Notes under the pieces: generated by a model | What the model was told of the DNA's origin: nothing | Database searches by the model: none | The model's input: only the letters and a program-made list of their open reading frames with translations | Part shown: positions 26,431-38,900 of the stretch, piece by piece | Position numbering within the stretch: the stretch's first letter is position 1 | Layout: each line of letters opens with the position of its first letter | Source of the DNA: Viscum album | Lineage: Eukaryota; Streptophyta; Magnoliopsida; Santalales; Viscaceae | Reading direction: 5' to 3' | DNA length: 64,000 nt | Assembly (NCBI GenBank): GCA_963277665.1 | Contig: OY728160.1 | Span: 42,888,605-42,952,604, forward strand | Program-made: the position numbers and the translations under genes

Positions 26431-27619
26431 GCCATTCTCAAGTACCACATAATGAGTAAAACACTTTTCTCATAAACAAATTGAAAAAATGTATTTAAAC
26501 TTATATGAAAAAAAATCTGGATAAAAATTCTATTTTTATTTTAAACCAAAAATTCCAAGAGAAAGACAAATTTTTATTTTGAAAACCATTTCCAAATAAA
26601 ATGTTAAATAGGTTTTTTACATTTAATGAATATTTAAATAACGACCTGTAATAAAAAAACAAAAAAAGGCCATGGATATGGAAAATTAATTTTCTTTTTG
26701 TGTGATAATAAAAAATAATTCAATTTTTCATTTGTAAAAACATATTATATAAAACACACAAAAAGATTCTTTTTTGAAAACATTTAAATGAAATTAGAAA
26801 TAGGACTGAATTTTCCTTCATAATAGTTACATATAAATAAATATTTAAAATAGTATTATGGATTTAAAGTCTATGAAATTATACCATTAAACATTTAAAA
26901 TGTTACTTTTAAACCAATGTGTCACATACCATTTTGTAATATTTAAATAGGAATATCTTTGAAAGAATAAAATTTAAATAAAACATTAAAAAATGAGATT
27001 GAATAGATTAATGATATAAAATTTCAAAAGGGATTTATTTGGGGTCATAAAACAATTCCAGTGTATAAAATCAATATATTTTTTAAGGAATAGAGATTAA
27101 GACGAAGTCCCTTACCTTGAGTTTGATATGTCAAATGTTTCATAATCATCCTAAATAATAAATATATGTAATTTATTTTTATTCCTAAGATCCTGTTTTA
27201 GGTTTATAATTTCATTTATGTAAACTATTAATTTTTTTTTTAAAAAATACTTATACAATTATGTTTACATCAGGGGTTCTGACGAAATTTTGTTCATGTG
27301 TAAAAAACAACATTGACAGGTTAACTAAGGTCAAAGGGATCATTATTTAAAAAATATACGTCATAATAATCATGATAATAACAATAATCAAATTTACACA
27401 TAAACTTTAATATTAAAATCAATCATAAAAGATAGTCATAATAACTAATAAACGTTACAAACATGGAGACGATAAGTTATAAGTCAATATGAGAAACATT
27501 CCCATTTTTCAATGACCATTATGGAAAGAAGGTCTGTATAATTTATCTTACTTGAATTAAAATTATATAAAATATACCATATTATTTTAAAATATATAAT
27601 TATATTTTTAATTATTGTG

Positions 27620-28110
27620 TTGTAAAATGAATCACATCACTTTGAGGAGGCAGTGGTCCACATGTCCACGAGCAACATCATCACATTTTCAGTATGTAAA
27701 AAGGTGTCAATGAAAATTAAGAAATATATTTATGTATAATTAAAGATGTAATTTATATTATATAAATTTCATGTATGTGATATATGTTTAACAAATCCCA
27801 TATGTAATATATTCCATGTAAACTATTAATATATCACATCTTTTGGAGTTTTTGGTCGTCCACACATCGACAAATGATATTATCGTATTCCCACAAAATG
27901 AAATCATGAAGTTATGTGTTATATAAAAATTATAGAATTATTAATACATAATATATAGTATATATATTACATAAAAACTATATTTTGATAATTATTCCCA
28001 ACCGTGCGAGGTTCTAATGGAATAATGAATGACATCAATTTGTGTGGTAGTAGTTTTCCAAACACATGAACGAAGATTGTGTACTCCATGTGATGAAAGT
28101 TTGAAGGTGT
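27620..28110 (-). repeat. ~196 bp subrepeats in LTR copy C
   Basis: Cores at 27653 (GTGGTCC), 27855 (GTCGTCC) and 28050 (GTAGTTT), spaced 202 and 195 bases, in the same order and context as in copies A and B. Confidence 0.65.
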
Positions 28111-28408
28111 AGGTATAATCACTAAAACATAAACAAATCATTATATTGATTATAAATTGTTTATTATATAATAATTTAATATTATGAATTTTTGTGGTAT
28201 GAGAAATAAATAAAAAAAATTGATCAATAAAGAATGTTATATCGTTTTTTGATAAGTACTATTGGTTTACACAAAATGACTTCATTGGGTGGACTTATTC
28301 CAAATTTGAGGTTTGTTGGATGATAGTATAGATGTCTGGATCTTATTTTAGTTGGGCTTTCATAATAAAAATGGCTTGAATTGTGTGTACATATGGTTAA
28401 GGTGAGTT

Positions 28409-28420
28409 CCTTTTTATAGT
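28409..28420 (-). promoter_or_regulatory. Candidate LTR TATA box (copy C)
   Basis: The minus strand reads ACTATAAAAAGG, 359 bases from the last subrepeat and 1323 from the LTR edge. If copy C is the 5' LTR of this insertion, this would have been its working promoter. Confidence 0.55.
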
Positions 28421-30049
28421 GTCAGGTAGTACATTTCATTTATATATAAAAATGTAAACACGATTAGAAGGTCTGTCTTACATAAAATTCATTAAATAAT
28501 GATCCCAATTTTATTAAATATTAGATATTATCAAATAATGGCCATATAATTTCTTTTTTACATCTACCTAGGTCATTTGTCCCCTTATAATAAAAGTTTA
28601 ATCAATGAGTTAACTTATTTTTAAATTAATCGTTCTAATTTTTTTTAATAAAATTCAGTAATCCTCATTTAAATTTTTTTTTTATTTTTAGACATTATAA
28701 ATTATTATTTTTAAAAATATGAATCCATTTTTAACAATTTCATCCAATGGTGTGGTGGAAATTAATTTATCATTAATCCCACAAATGGGACGACAAGGAT
28801 GGTGTTTAAAGTGATCATGATCAAAAATTTTCTAAGTGTTTATAAGTGAATATCTTAATAAAAATGATCCCAATGAACAAAATTGAATTAAATTGTATAA
28901 AATTCACTTAATTATACTTTTAAACTAAGGAAAAGATATAATTTAACTATATAATAAATCATAGGAAAAAATAATCTTTCAATTAAAATTCATTATAATT
29001 CAGTATCCATCAAAATATGAAAATTCTCGGAAAATTTAAGAAAAATTAATGAATGTAAATATATATATTAATATTTCTAAAATAATTTTTTCTTATTGAA
29101 TATAAATATTATAAAACTATGAAACATTATTTTTAACCAAATTCATCCATAAAGAGAGAAAAAACTACCATATTGAATAATTATATTAATATAATATTAC
29201 TCTTTGGTGAAACTCATTATTGTGTGGAAAACATGATTCCAATGAAACTAATGTTTCATGTCATACATGATATTGAACATTGGCTACCTTTTAATTAATA
29301 AATTTATATCCAATTCATAAAAACTATTAAATTGGAATAATACATATTCTATCATTACCATGGTTGTTACATCATTTATATTCAATTAGAATTTATTTTC
29401 ATTTATACTTAATTTTTAACAAATAAATTAAATTTATTAACATATGTAATATATAATATTATAATTTATTTAATTTCATTCATCATTTAATTTTTAAAAA
29501 ATATGTTGTAACTATCATAATAATATTATATGTATATTATTCACTTGGAAGAGTAAGACTTCTTTTTAAAATAAGTCGTTAAAAAAACATGATGTTCCAT
29601 GAAACACAACACAATAATGCTATTGTTTTTGATGTAAGATAAACTGTGTTTTGCCTTTTACACAATTTTTAAAATAATTTAAATTATGTGGAATGATTAT
29701 ATTTATTAAAATATCAGGATGTTAAAAAATCACTATAAATTAATCGTACTTCGTTAAAAATTCTAATATCACCTATATAATATCAACTCCTTCCTGAGAT
29801 CAAGGAAAAAAATTTAAAAAATCCATTTATATATTCTCCCAAATAAAATAGGGACAAATAAGTGGCTAATAAAACCAAAAAAGAATATAGTGCTCAACCA
29901 TACCCCTTTGTAAAGCCAAACACCATTTGATGAAAATAGAAACATTTCTCTTCATGAGAGATTATCATCATAAAAATCATTAGTCTTGATACTTATTTGT
30001 CATATCAATATATACTGGTAAAGTATAATTGTGTATCTAATTGAAAACA

Positions 30050-31420
30050 ATATAAAAAATCAAAAAATGAATGAAAATTCTCTTATAACGCTATATTTTA
30101 GGATTAATATCCATATAAAACCATTCTTTGGAATCACCAAAAACATTTTGATATCACTGAATCGAAACCTCGATATTCCCTAGTTCAGACTCCACCAATT
30201 TCAAAAATGATGATTTCACTTCCATATGATACAAACGCACTGTACGATGAACCTATACCATATCATAGTGCATCATAGATAAATATTACTTCAATCTCTA
30301 TGAGTCTTCAGACTCCATCACAACACCTCCACATAACTTCATGCTCAATGCATTAGAAAAAAATATTTCAAACTAGTTTGTAGAAAATATTGACGTCATA
30401 ATCATGAAATAATTCCACGAAACAACATTGCTATAAAATCAGCTCACAAAATAGACCCTTTGGATCTTATGAATTGGTATGATCCAAATGTTCTCACCAA
30501 TGACATATTGTTTCCACAAAATTAGAGTTAGAAAAAGGGTAATGATTAATATCATTGGTGGTATTATTGCATTCATGAGGATTTAAGTACTTATAAACAT
30601 AATAGATAACCAATATCTACAATATACCCATGAATTCCAATACAAGATTTAAATCAACATAATGAATTTTGAACAAAATTCCATGCATCAATAAATAATG
30701 AACCAGAGCACTGTCCAACGTTTCCTTCAAATACTTAAAAGAATACATAAACTATTCAGTCAACAAGAATGATCGATCATATATATTAGAGGCCATTAAA
30801 GTGGACATGATCTAATAGATTTTATTTATTAACATCTTATAATAAATATTATGACCTAGAAAACATCTCACCTCTAAAATTTTTTCATGGGATACCAATG
30901 AAACAAATTACTCAATCATTGAAAGATCCAAAAGTATTCCATATCGAGAGACCATGTTCTCTATGAGATATTCCTCAGTGGGCCCAAAATAACTCATGGA
31001 AATCTCTCAAATATCCACTAATTTTGTTTAACATTAAAAAATTCATGTACATTTTCTACATGCTCCTCCACCAATATAGATAACATAAATATTTCATTAA
31101 TAAAACACACTGTATAGTGAATTATAAATTCATGGAATGCTTCCTTTATTAGTCCCCTAATCATGGATAGATAATTCATCACACTGAATGACATTAAATA
31201 AACACATAATTTGTATAATGACATTAGACTATAGTATTGTGGATATAATCATCCTTTACTAGTGTTCAATGATATCCTAAATAGAAATCTATCTTTAAGA
31301 ACTAGTTATGTCTCTTTAATTTATTGAACTAAAAATCAATTAGTTGGAGAAGATATAAGTTATTCACTATCATAATATTCAAGTGATGATGAAATATATT
31401 CAAACATTTTCCACCACAAT
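30050..31420 (-). pseudogene. Ty3/gypsy reverse transcriptase and RNase H remnant
   Basis: The open frame 31224-31018 (68 codons) aligns one-to-one with the RT palm of a chromovirus-type gypsy. It has the M-x-F-x4-N segment, then EAFHEFI and CFINEIFML in place of the catalytic (F/I)DDI box, with both aspartates changed (to N and E), then EEHVENVHEFF. Just downstream another frame gives SRYGILLDLSMIE and EVRCFLGHNIYYK, the RT thumb. About 30790-30560 gives SFKYLKETLDSALVHYLL, the start of the RNase H region. Traces continue to about 30100. RT and RNase H would have copied element RNA into DNA. Integrase, expected next, is absent because LTR copy C begins at 29732. Upstream RT blocks toward 31600 are too decayed to be sure of. 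Confidence 0.7.
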
Positions 31421-33879
31421 CCATTTTCATTTATATAATACCACTCTAATCTGACACACTGGGCATAATGAATCCTCACAACACGAGATCATGAATCTAA
31501 CTATGCATCTCCTGAAATTCAAAATGTGAAATTCTATTTGTATACATCAATATAAGATTTATTATTTTCTATAATTCCACCAAAAATATCTCTCATGGTC
31601 AGGGTTATTGGCCCATACACTTCTAGAAATATGTATGGGTACTCTTAGATTTCCATGGGAAATACTACCAATCAATCCACTATAGAACAAAACATCAACA
31701 TAACCATAATGGATAGTAAGAACTAAACACCCCTATAAACCAGATGAGGGTCTCCAATTTTAACAAAAAATATATACTATCTATCACTGTCATAAAATAC
31801 AACACACACATTGAATAAACCCAAAATATCATTAACATAATATATAATGTCTTGGATATGGGTTATTTCTTCTATTTGTATAATTAAACATAGGATTTAT
31901 CCCTAAGAGTAATGTATCCATAACATTGGCTAAAAAAATTAAAACTCGTCATATAAACTATCTTAGTATGTTACTGGAATAGTCAATGCCATTGAATGTA
32001 TATGTATATTCAACTCAAGTCCCGATAAATGGAAAAGGCCAAGTGAATCTGAGTGGAAAGTAGAACTCAAATAGAATAAATAAAGTAACAATGTAGATAA
32101 TATACAATAATTACATCAAAGGTCACTAGGATAGCGTAGAGTATGAAACTGAAAATAAAACATCATATAAACTCATCCCCTAAATCCTATATTGAATTTA
32201 TAGTGTCCACATACATGATATTTCTCTACTCACCCACCCTATGGAAAAGAAGTATCAAGTATACATCCTCTACCATCCCTAATCCATCTCTACTGATCAT
32301 TTACTATAGAAACATACTCCTAATATATCCTCATAGGATACAAGTACAAGAACTAATCCTAAAAATTGATTCTATCACTATATTGACAATTTTGGAAGGT
32401 CGTAAAATGTTTCTTTTGTTTCCCATGACATCTATAGGCATATAAAAGCATGATAATTCTATTTTAAATAATTCCAGAACTACTAGATTTGGAGAAACAA
32501 GATGAATAATAATAGAAACGGTTATATGTTCTATGAAAAAACTTATCTGTATAGGAAAATAATACATTATAAAGATAACTCTAATATAAAGTGAGTCTAG
32601 ATTAATCATATCTCAAGAAACTTTATTCCCAGTTATCAATACCCCAATATCCAATACCTTAGTTATCACTTCAGGGTATGAATATTACATAAATAGGCAT
32701 CCATACACTTGATATCCAAAAAAACTCCCCCTGAAATTCCTCACCCAATCCACCTAATCTGTAATATGTTCTGAAGAAATGTAAGAGGATATTATAATGG
32801 ATAATGAACTCCCACACACTAAAATATCCCAGATAGAGTGTAATAATAATCCTCAAAGGATCCACATTCATAGAATAATAAACAAATGTGGGCAAATACT
32901 AATCCAAAAATTTATCCCATAAAATAGTCAACTCATGTTCCTAGAGGGAAATGATTAAAAATTGTTATGTTATTCCATGAATTATTATCAAAAAAATAAA
33001 ACAAATATGATCTATATAAAATAATTGAATTGAATTTTATTTCCATCTTATCTAATAAATCTTCTATATATTGATCTAAAATGAAGTTCTCAAACTATTG
33101 TAGGCCCTAGTGGTAAATATCTTATAGTTTTCTCTACCATGTATCATCGTTGTCGAACTCAAATCTACAGTGATATATTTTCACATGTTTTTATATCATC
33201 TCAATGTAATACTTATGTGGAAATATACATATAGTCATTCAATAAATTTAAAAAATGGTAGGGAATATTAAACACAGAATATGAAATTTTTATGGTTAAT
33301 AAATTTAATTCTAATGAAATTCCCATTGCATAACCTATTCATAAATAAGAACAATATATCATGATGTATGATCTGTACCATGTCCTCTTCCCTATATATC
33401 ACATCACATCAGCTAACACGTTCATTGAAATTGGAAGTTATTATTTCAAATCATAAGGGGCCTTAAATAACCATGTCATAACCCATCTTCTTTATTTACA
33501 TTATATGCTCTGTCTAGATGATATTATTTCCCCACAAACCCTTGAAATATTAATAAGTTTTTTTCTCTGAACACCAATCTATATTTAAAACAAAATATTT
33601 TATATTACATTATCATGTTCCCCACCATTGTTACCCTAACAATTCTTGTAATGAATAGATGAAGACGACACCTAAATCTCAACTCTAATAGGCCATGTTT
33701 TTGGAGATTATAAACAAAGATTATATAATAAAAATTTGGAGGCACTACCATCTTTATGTAATTTTCAGGTTAAGATATATGATGAAACCACTAACCAAAT
33801 AAATAGAATAAATAAATAAGAAACCATAGTAAATGAATGTAATTTCATACATAATTGAAAATGTCTAGAGAGATAGAAA
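31421..33879. other. Decayed DNA upstream of the gypsy RT, not resolved
   Basis: By position this should hold the RT N-terminus, protease and gag of the minus-strand element. Overlapping minus-strand frames at 32331-32609 and 32671-32895 and the plus-strand frame at 32143-32445 exist, but I recognise none of them. Confidence 0.35.
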
Positions 33880-34239
33880 ACCGAAACATTATTTTTCATA
33901 ATGAATGGAGGGGTGGTTCGTGATGGGGGAAGAGTGATGCTCGCTCCTGCTTCATGATATATACGGTAACTATGTTGGTCCCATCGCAATTGGTGGGGGA
34001 GGGACCTCTGGTGTCCAACATGGGAGTGGGTTCCCCTTTTCCCCCTTTTCAAACCATACCCTCCTTCCTCATTTTCCTATAGTTTCACTAAGTCTAAAAG
34101 TCCATGAATTGTTTGATGGGAGCCCTAACCTCTTGATCTAAATTGTAGATTTCAATGAATCCCTGGATCTTCTAAAACATAAATTGGTTGCTCTATTAAA
34201 ACTGCGACACCCCTTTTTTGATCCTTTTATATGATTTTT

Positions 34240-34710
34240 TTATCTTAGGACTTACAAGAGAGGGAAACAGTGGGTTTTCTTTACAAAAATAATATTACGG
34301 TACATTTCTCTTTGGAAGACAATTTAATTAGGGCATGGTCCAATGCACCCTGGAGCTTCAACTAATTTTGGCTCTACCTCTTTATATGAACATATAACTT
34401 CCATATGAAGCGAGGCTCTTCTTTGATGGGAATCTGGGTTAGTTTCCCTAACATTCCCCTACCATTTCAAAACCCCTATATGATTATAAGGCTTGGAAAC
34501 TTAATGGATATACTACTGTGTTTTGACAGCCATACTAAATCTATTTGTCATCCTGTTATCCCAAGAGTCATTGTGGAGGTAGATGTGTCAAGATTTATAT
34601 TTGATAAAGTTCAGATCACTGGAGGAGATAAGTTTCAGTATAAGCCGCATGTGGTTTATGTATCGTTGTCCGACTTCTGTATTGTCTATAGGCATCTGGG
34701 TCATTAGTTT
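34240..34710 (+). pseudogene. LINE ORF1 (gag-like) RNA-binding region
   Basis: The 100-codon frame at 34405-34707 reads GIWVSFPNIPLPFQN near its start, then VIPRVIVEVDVSRFIFDKVQI, and ends VYRHLGH. This is the layout of the plant L1 ORF1/DUF4283 protein: a W-V-x-FPNLPL-type turn, an ARIxVEVDLS-type strand, then the start of a CxxC-x3-GH zinc knuckle whose cysteines are lost. Upstream, about 34150-34380, traces such as LLKHKLVALL and a PWSF motif fit the N-terminal half in other frames. ORF1 coats the LINE RNA. The ATG at 34405 is internal to the ancestral protein and is not its true start. Confidence 0.65.
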
Positions 34711-35850
34711 TCATCTTTTCGATGAGTTTCTTTGAATCCCACCAGGAAGATGGGTGCAGATAGTGGTAAGGTTAGAGAGGCTAGTGTTGAGGCATCCTTG
34801 TTTGGAATGAAGTTTTTGGGAGTGGACACTGAGTCTAAATAATCAATGGAGGTCATGAGTTGATCACATTAATTGAATCATTTGGTGTCTAATATCTTTT
34901 GTCTCTTGAATAATGATTTGGGAGTACCCCAACCCTTTATTTATGCTCTTTTGGGCCCAGAGGATCCTACTATGGAGAAGGTGCAGCCTGATAGTGTTCT
35001 CATTCTTATGGATCCACACATGGTGGATGAAGGAGGTTCCACAAATCCCATGGTTATTCAATACACCGAGGAAGTGTGCTCCAGGACTAGTACGTTTTAC
35101 AAGGGTCTGGATAAGGCATCCATGTAACCAATGGAGGGTGACTCATCTGGTTGTAAAGTGATGCTGCGTGAGGAGGTGACTATTATTACACTGAACTAAT
35201 CTTTTGGAGGTTTATTGCCTGATAATCTTATTCAGAAGGATAAAATTGACCATGTTAGGCCTTTGATGGATCAACAGGGGGCCTCTGGGATCATGTCCAG
35301 TGATAAGGAATCCTGGAATTCACCAGGCGATATAGAAGGTGACACCCAAGGTGATTGGATTTCTAGAATGAGATGCAGTAAGAACCGGAGGGGTAATTGG
35401 AATGTGAGGAATGATTATTCATTTTTTCCCTCCACTAAGGGAGACCAGATCAGCTATGAAATGAAAGGGACATGTTCCTTCCTCCACAGTTGATTTTGGA
35501 TAGTAGAGGGAGCTAGGTGTGTTGAGAGATTCTTCTGTGGAGTTTATTATTCACTCAAAAAAATAAATTGTTGAATTAGTTTTGAGATTTAAGGATACTA
35601 AAGAAGAAGCTAACAAGATGATGGAAAAGTCATTAAGTGTGGTTTCTAAGGATACGAAAAGTAACTATATTGAAAAACAAGATCTAATATTGATTATAGG
35701 ATTCAATGCTGGGATGATCAGTCAAGAGGAGTACATCCAGTCTGGGGACAAGCTGACATATCGGTTTGAAGGCCTTTTGAATGATGATCTTGACTCTCAG
35801 TTCAGTACTATTTATTCAAAATTATGCAGGGAGATCAAATAAAATTGTCT
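34711..35850 (+). pseudogene. Probable LINE ORF1 C-terminal region, broken
   Basis: Successive plus-strand frames (34873-35127, 35215-35493, 35582-35842) have ordinary, hydrophilic, protein-like composition, unlike the Phe/Ile/Tyr-rich chance frames elsewhere. They fit a low-conservation ORF1 tail cut by stops and frameshifts. I do not recognise a domain. The last frame contains a charged stretch (EEANKMMEKSLSVVSKDTK) and ends ten bases before the putative ORF2 start. A captured host sequence cannot be excluded. Confidence 0.45.
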
Positions 35851-35900
35851 TATGTTGTCCTTTAATGGTTCTATTAATTTCTTTAGGTCATGAACAATGG

Positions 35901-38900
35901 ATTCTAATTTTTTTCTTTAAAAGTCTTTTATATAATAAATAATTTAATTTTCATTCAGTCTAGAGAGATACAAAAAATAAATCCTCATCATTTATCCCAA
36001 CAATCTAATATCTCATGACCAATACCATGATCTTGTAACATAAAAATTTAAATCTAAACCACATTAGAAGACATAAAAATATTTTTTATTTATTTATTTT
36101 TTGAATATAATTTTACATAATAATATCCTCTATGAAAACTATTAGGTAAATTGTGAAATAATTTTAGTATTGGTTAGTGAATAAACACATGAAACCAACA
36201 TTCCACCTAGACCTATAACGATATTTACCCTTGCTCAAAATGATCTATCACCTTGTAACATGTAGAAATAACTATATCTATATCAAATGACATATGTAAT
36301 AAAGGTACAATGTTTCCACTTCTCCATTACTTAGTCATTATCATTCACAAATGGCTCATGTGTTATTCTTATCTGTCTCATATGTTATCCTTCCCTAAAC
36401 CAAGAATCCATATCATTTCAATAACATTATATCATCTTGAATACTATGATGGCCATTAATAACTCATCTCATTATCTCTTCTATAACAAATTTTAATTAA
36501 AGAAGTAACAATCCCACATGTGTTATGAATTATACCTCAAGTCACTCTAACCCATCAATGTCCGCACTTGGAAATTCATAGTCACCACAACAAGATACTT
36601 ATATAGAAAAAATCATCCATCCATTACCACATCTATATAAATTTAAGATACTATCGAGAGCCATCACAATTTTCATGAGCCTATATTCTATAAAATAATT
36701 TATCATATCACTAGTTTTGTGACATAATATAGTACAACCAAAGGGCAAGTAGGGTGGAGAGAGAAGTAAAATACCCATTCCATTAATAAAAATAATTTTA
36801 GGGAAAATAGCACCAAAATAATTTAGAATTGGATACCGTACTCGTTAAGTTGAATAAGGGTATGAAATCAAAAAATATAAAAAAATAATCACACAATAAC
36901 ACACTATGGGAAACTACCTTTTCATTTAATTGAATTTTTAATATCATATCAAAATACACCCAACCAAAAAAATTACTATCTAAGAAATAGACTTTATATA
37001 GGTATAGAAACATGAAGACTAAACATTAATAATCATTTTCAATTTTTTATTATAAATTATTATTATTTCATTCAATATCATAAAAATTTACCAATATTTC
37101 ATTATCACATCTATTGTTTTAGTTCAACAATTTTACTTCATCACAAAAAAATAATTTTTTATAAATCATTCATCAATTAGTGATTTATTACTTGTGATCT
37201 TATATAATTTAATTTAACCATGGTTTCAATTTTTTATCAAATCTCATTTACAGTATCAATATTACTCATCCTTTGAGTTCTTAATGAATCCAATTATTAT
37301 TCTAGAATTTTGTGTATTCGAGGACACATAAACCAAATAGAAGAAAATATTCACCAGTAGTTTATTGAGTAAAAGAATGTAATGTATTCAGAATCCAAAT
37401 AAGAAAACACATAGTAACCCATCCATTTTAAATAAACAACCTTGAATCAACCAATGAGAAAAATTGACTCTCATCTTTTTCCAATCACCCTCTTGTCATC
37501 CTAGACACCATTACGCAAAACACATTCCATACCACCATCACAGATATTAAAAATCTCTATAAATCCAAGATAATGAATATTTAACCACCAAAATTTACTA
37601 TCCATTCCAAGATCACAACAAATTTGATAAAATTTACACCATCCAAAAGTATATAGACAATGAGAAAAATAATTGAACATAGAACTATCATGTGTAAACA
37701 AAGGCCACAACGATGATACAAACAAAAATTTAGTAAATATAGATACTGTAAATCAATGCTAAATATTTATTTACAATAAAAAAAATTCAATACAATCTAT
37801 AGTAATCCAATAAATCATGTATAGGTTCAATAAAAAATAATCTTATAACTAGAATAGATCAATAGATATAAAAAAACAAAAATATAACACATTCATAACA
37901 TCAAAATTTAATTTCATTCCGAGAAGAAACATAATCAGATAACATTCCTATATTTAATCAAGTCACTATTAATTGATATTAATTTTTTATATAATTCCTA
38001 GAATATAAATCTTGATAAATAATAACAATGTATTAGTAATTATATATCACACTATCTGTAAAATCATGATTCTTTAGAAATAATTCATCTTCACATGAGA
38101 GCAGAATGAATTTTTGATTGATCATTAAAATACAATTGTTTTCATTTTAAGGGAGATTATATGAATTTCCATAGAATATATTATATTATAATCTCATACA
38201 TAATCACAAAAAAATTATAACTAATGAATTCCCTTCCTCGATTATAATTTAAATTTTCTTTGAGAAAAAATTGATTGAAAAGTATAAACCACATCTAAAC
38301 TCAAAGGACACACCATCAGAGCCTGTGAATTGAATATCATCATTAGTTCTTGGTTTAATATCTACAAAAAATATAGGATATCCCAAAAAAAACCTCTTTA
38401 ATGAACTAGAATCTAGGAGAATGTGGAGAAGGGGACCAAAGGGAGTATGGGGACCCCATTACATAATTCCAATTATCCAATGTGTTTAAGATCTCAATGA
38501 AGTGGATGAGAGTGGGGAATGTAATAGAGAGAGATTAGGATAAAGAGAAATGAAAAAACGAACATGGGGGATATACCCTTTTTAAATTGTAATCCAGGAT
38601 TGTCTCCAACATGGTGTATTGAAACTCACTATGCCCATGTTGGATCTATTTAAAGGGATATCCAATTTTTTTTGTGTTTTAAATGGTTTGATCACTTGAA
38701 TAAAAGATGTTTTAAAATACTATTTAAAACAACACTATAAAAAATAAACCTTTAACTATGCCATGATTATGATTTTTATGATTTAAAATAAATAAACCAT
38801 GACATTCACTATATCATAGGGAAAATAGATACCCTATTTGACCAACCACACCAAATATTTTTACGTTGTGATCTGTGAATTTCTGTTTCTTATTCTATAA

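Larger units (their letters stand above)
19523..29732 (-). mobile_element. Candidate minus-strand LTR element with very long LTRs (B-C pair)
   Basis: Copies B (19523-23698) and C (25552-29732) match along their whole length at an almost constant offset of 6029-6034 bases, and share landmark spacings that copy A lacks. This is what two LTRs of a single insertion would show. The interval between them is only 1.85 kb and has no readable pol. The architecture of LTRs longer than the internal region resembles the non-autonomous LARD class. TATA boxes in both LTRs point to the minus strand. A degenerate tRNA-Met-type primer site borders C, and a short G-run tract borders B. A tandem duplication of a ~6 kb unit is the main alternative. 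I could not establish target site duplications. Confidence 0.55.
25552..29732 (-). repeat. Long LTR, copy C (candidate 5' LTR)
   Basis: About 4.18 kb, aligned with copy B over its whole length. The 45 bp block runs from 26201 to 26428, the subrepeat cores lie at 27653, 27855 and 28050, the TATA box is at 28409, and the high edge is at 29732, where the minus strand starts TGATTTTTTAAC and so keeps the terminal TG. The distance from the 45 bp block to the first subrepeat is 1225 bases, against 1228 in copy B and 1947 in copy A. Confidence 0.6.
33880..35900 (+). mobile_element. L1-type LINE 5' part (5' UTR and ORF1)
   Basis: A clearly GC-richer island in AT-rich surroundings. It starts with G-rich DNA (about 33900-34060), continues with an ORF1 whose middle is recognisable, and ends where an ORF2 would begin: ATGTTGTCCTTTAATGG at about 35852 resembles the opening of the plant L1 endonuclease domain. 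The sequence then turns back to plain AT-rich DNA, so ORF2 and the poly(A) tail are missing. LINE insertions usually lose their 5' end, so keeping only the 5' part points to a later deletion or interruption. Confidence 0.6.

Noticed and set aside
30120..30300. HMEVKSSFL on the minus strand, taken at first for a copia RT block
   Set aside because: It sits where the linker after gypsy RNase H should be, downstream of a clear gypsy RT in the same orientation. The rest of copia RT is absent.
33765..34052. 95-codon minus-strand frame over the G-rich start of the LINE island
   Set aside because: It is antisense to the LINE 5' region, and its ordinary-looking composition comes from the GC-rich plus strand.
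34864..35061. Minus-strand frame inside the LINE region
   Set aside because: Shadow of the plus-strand ORF1 tail frames.
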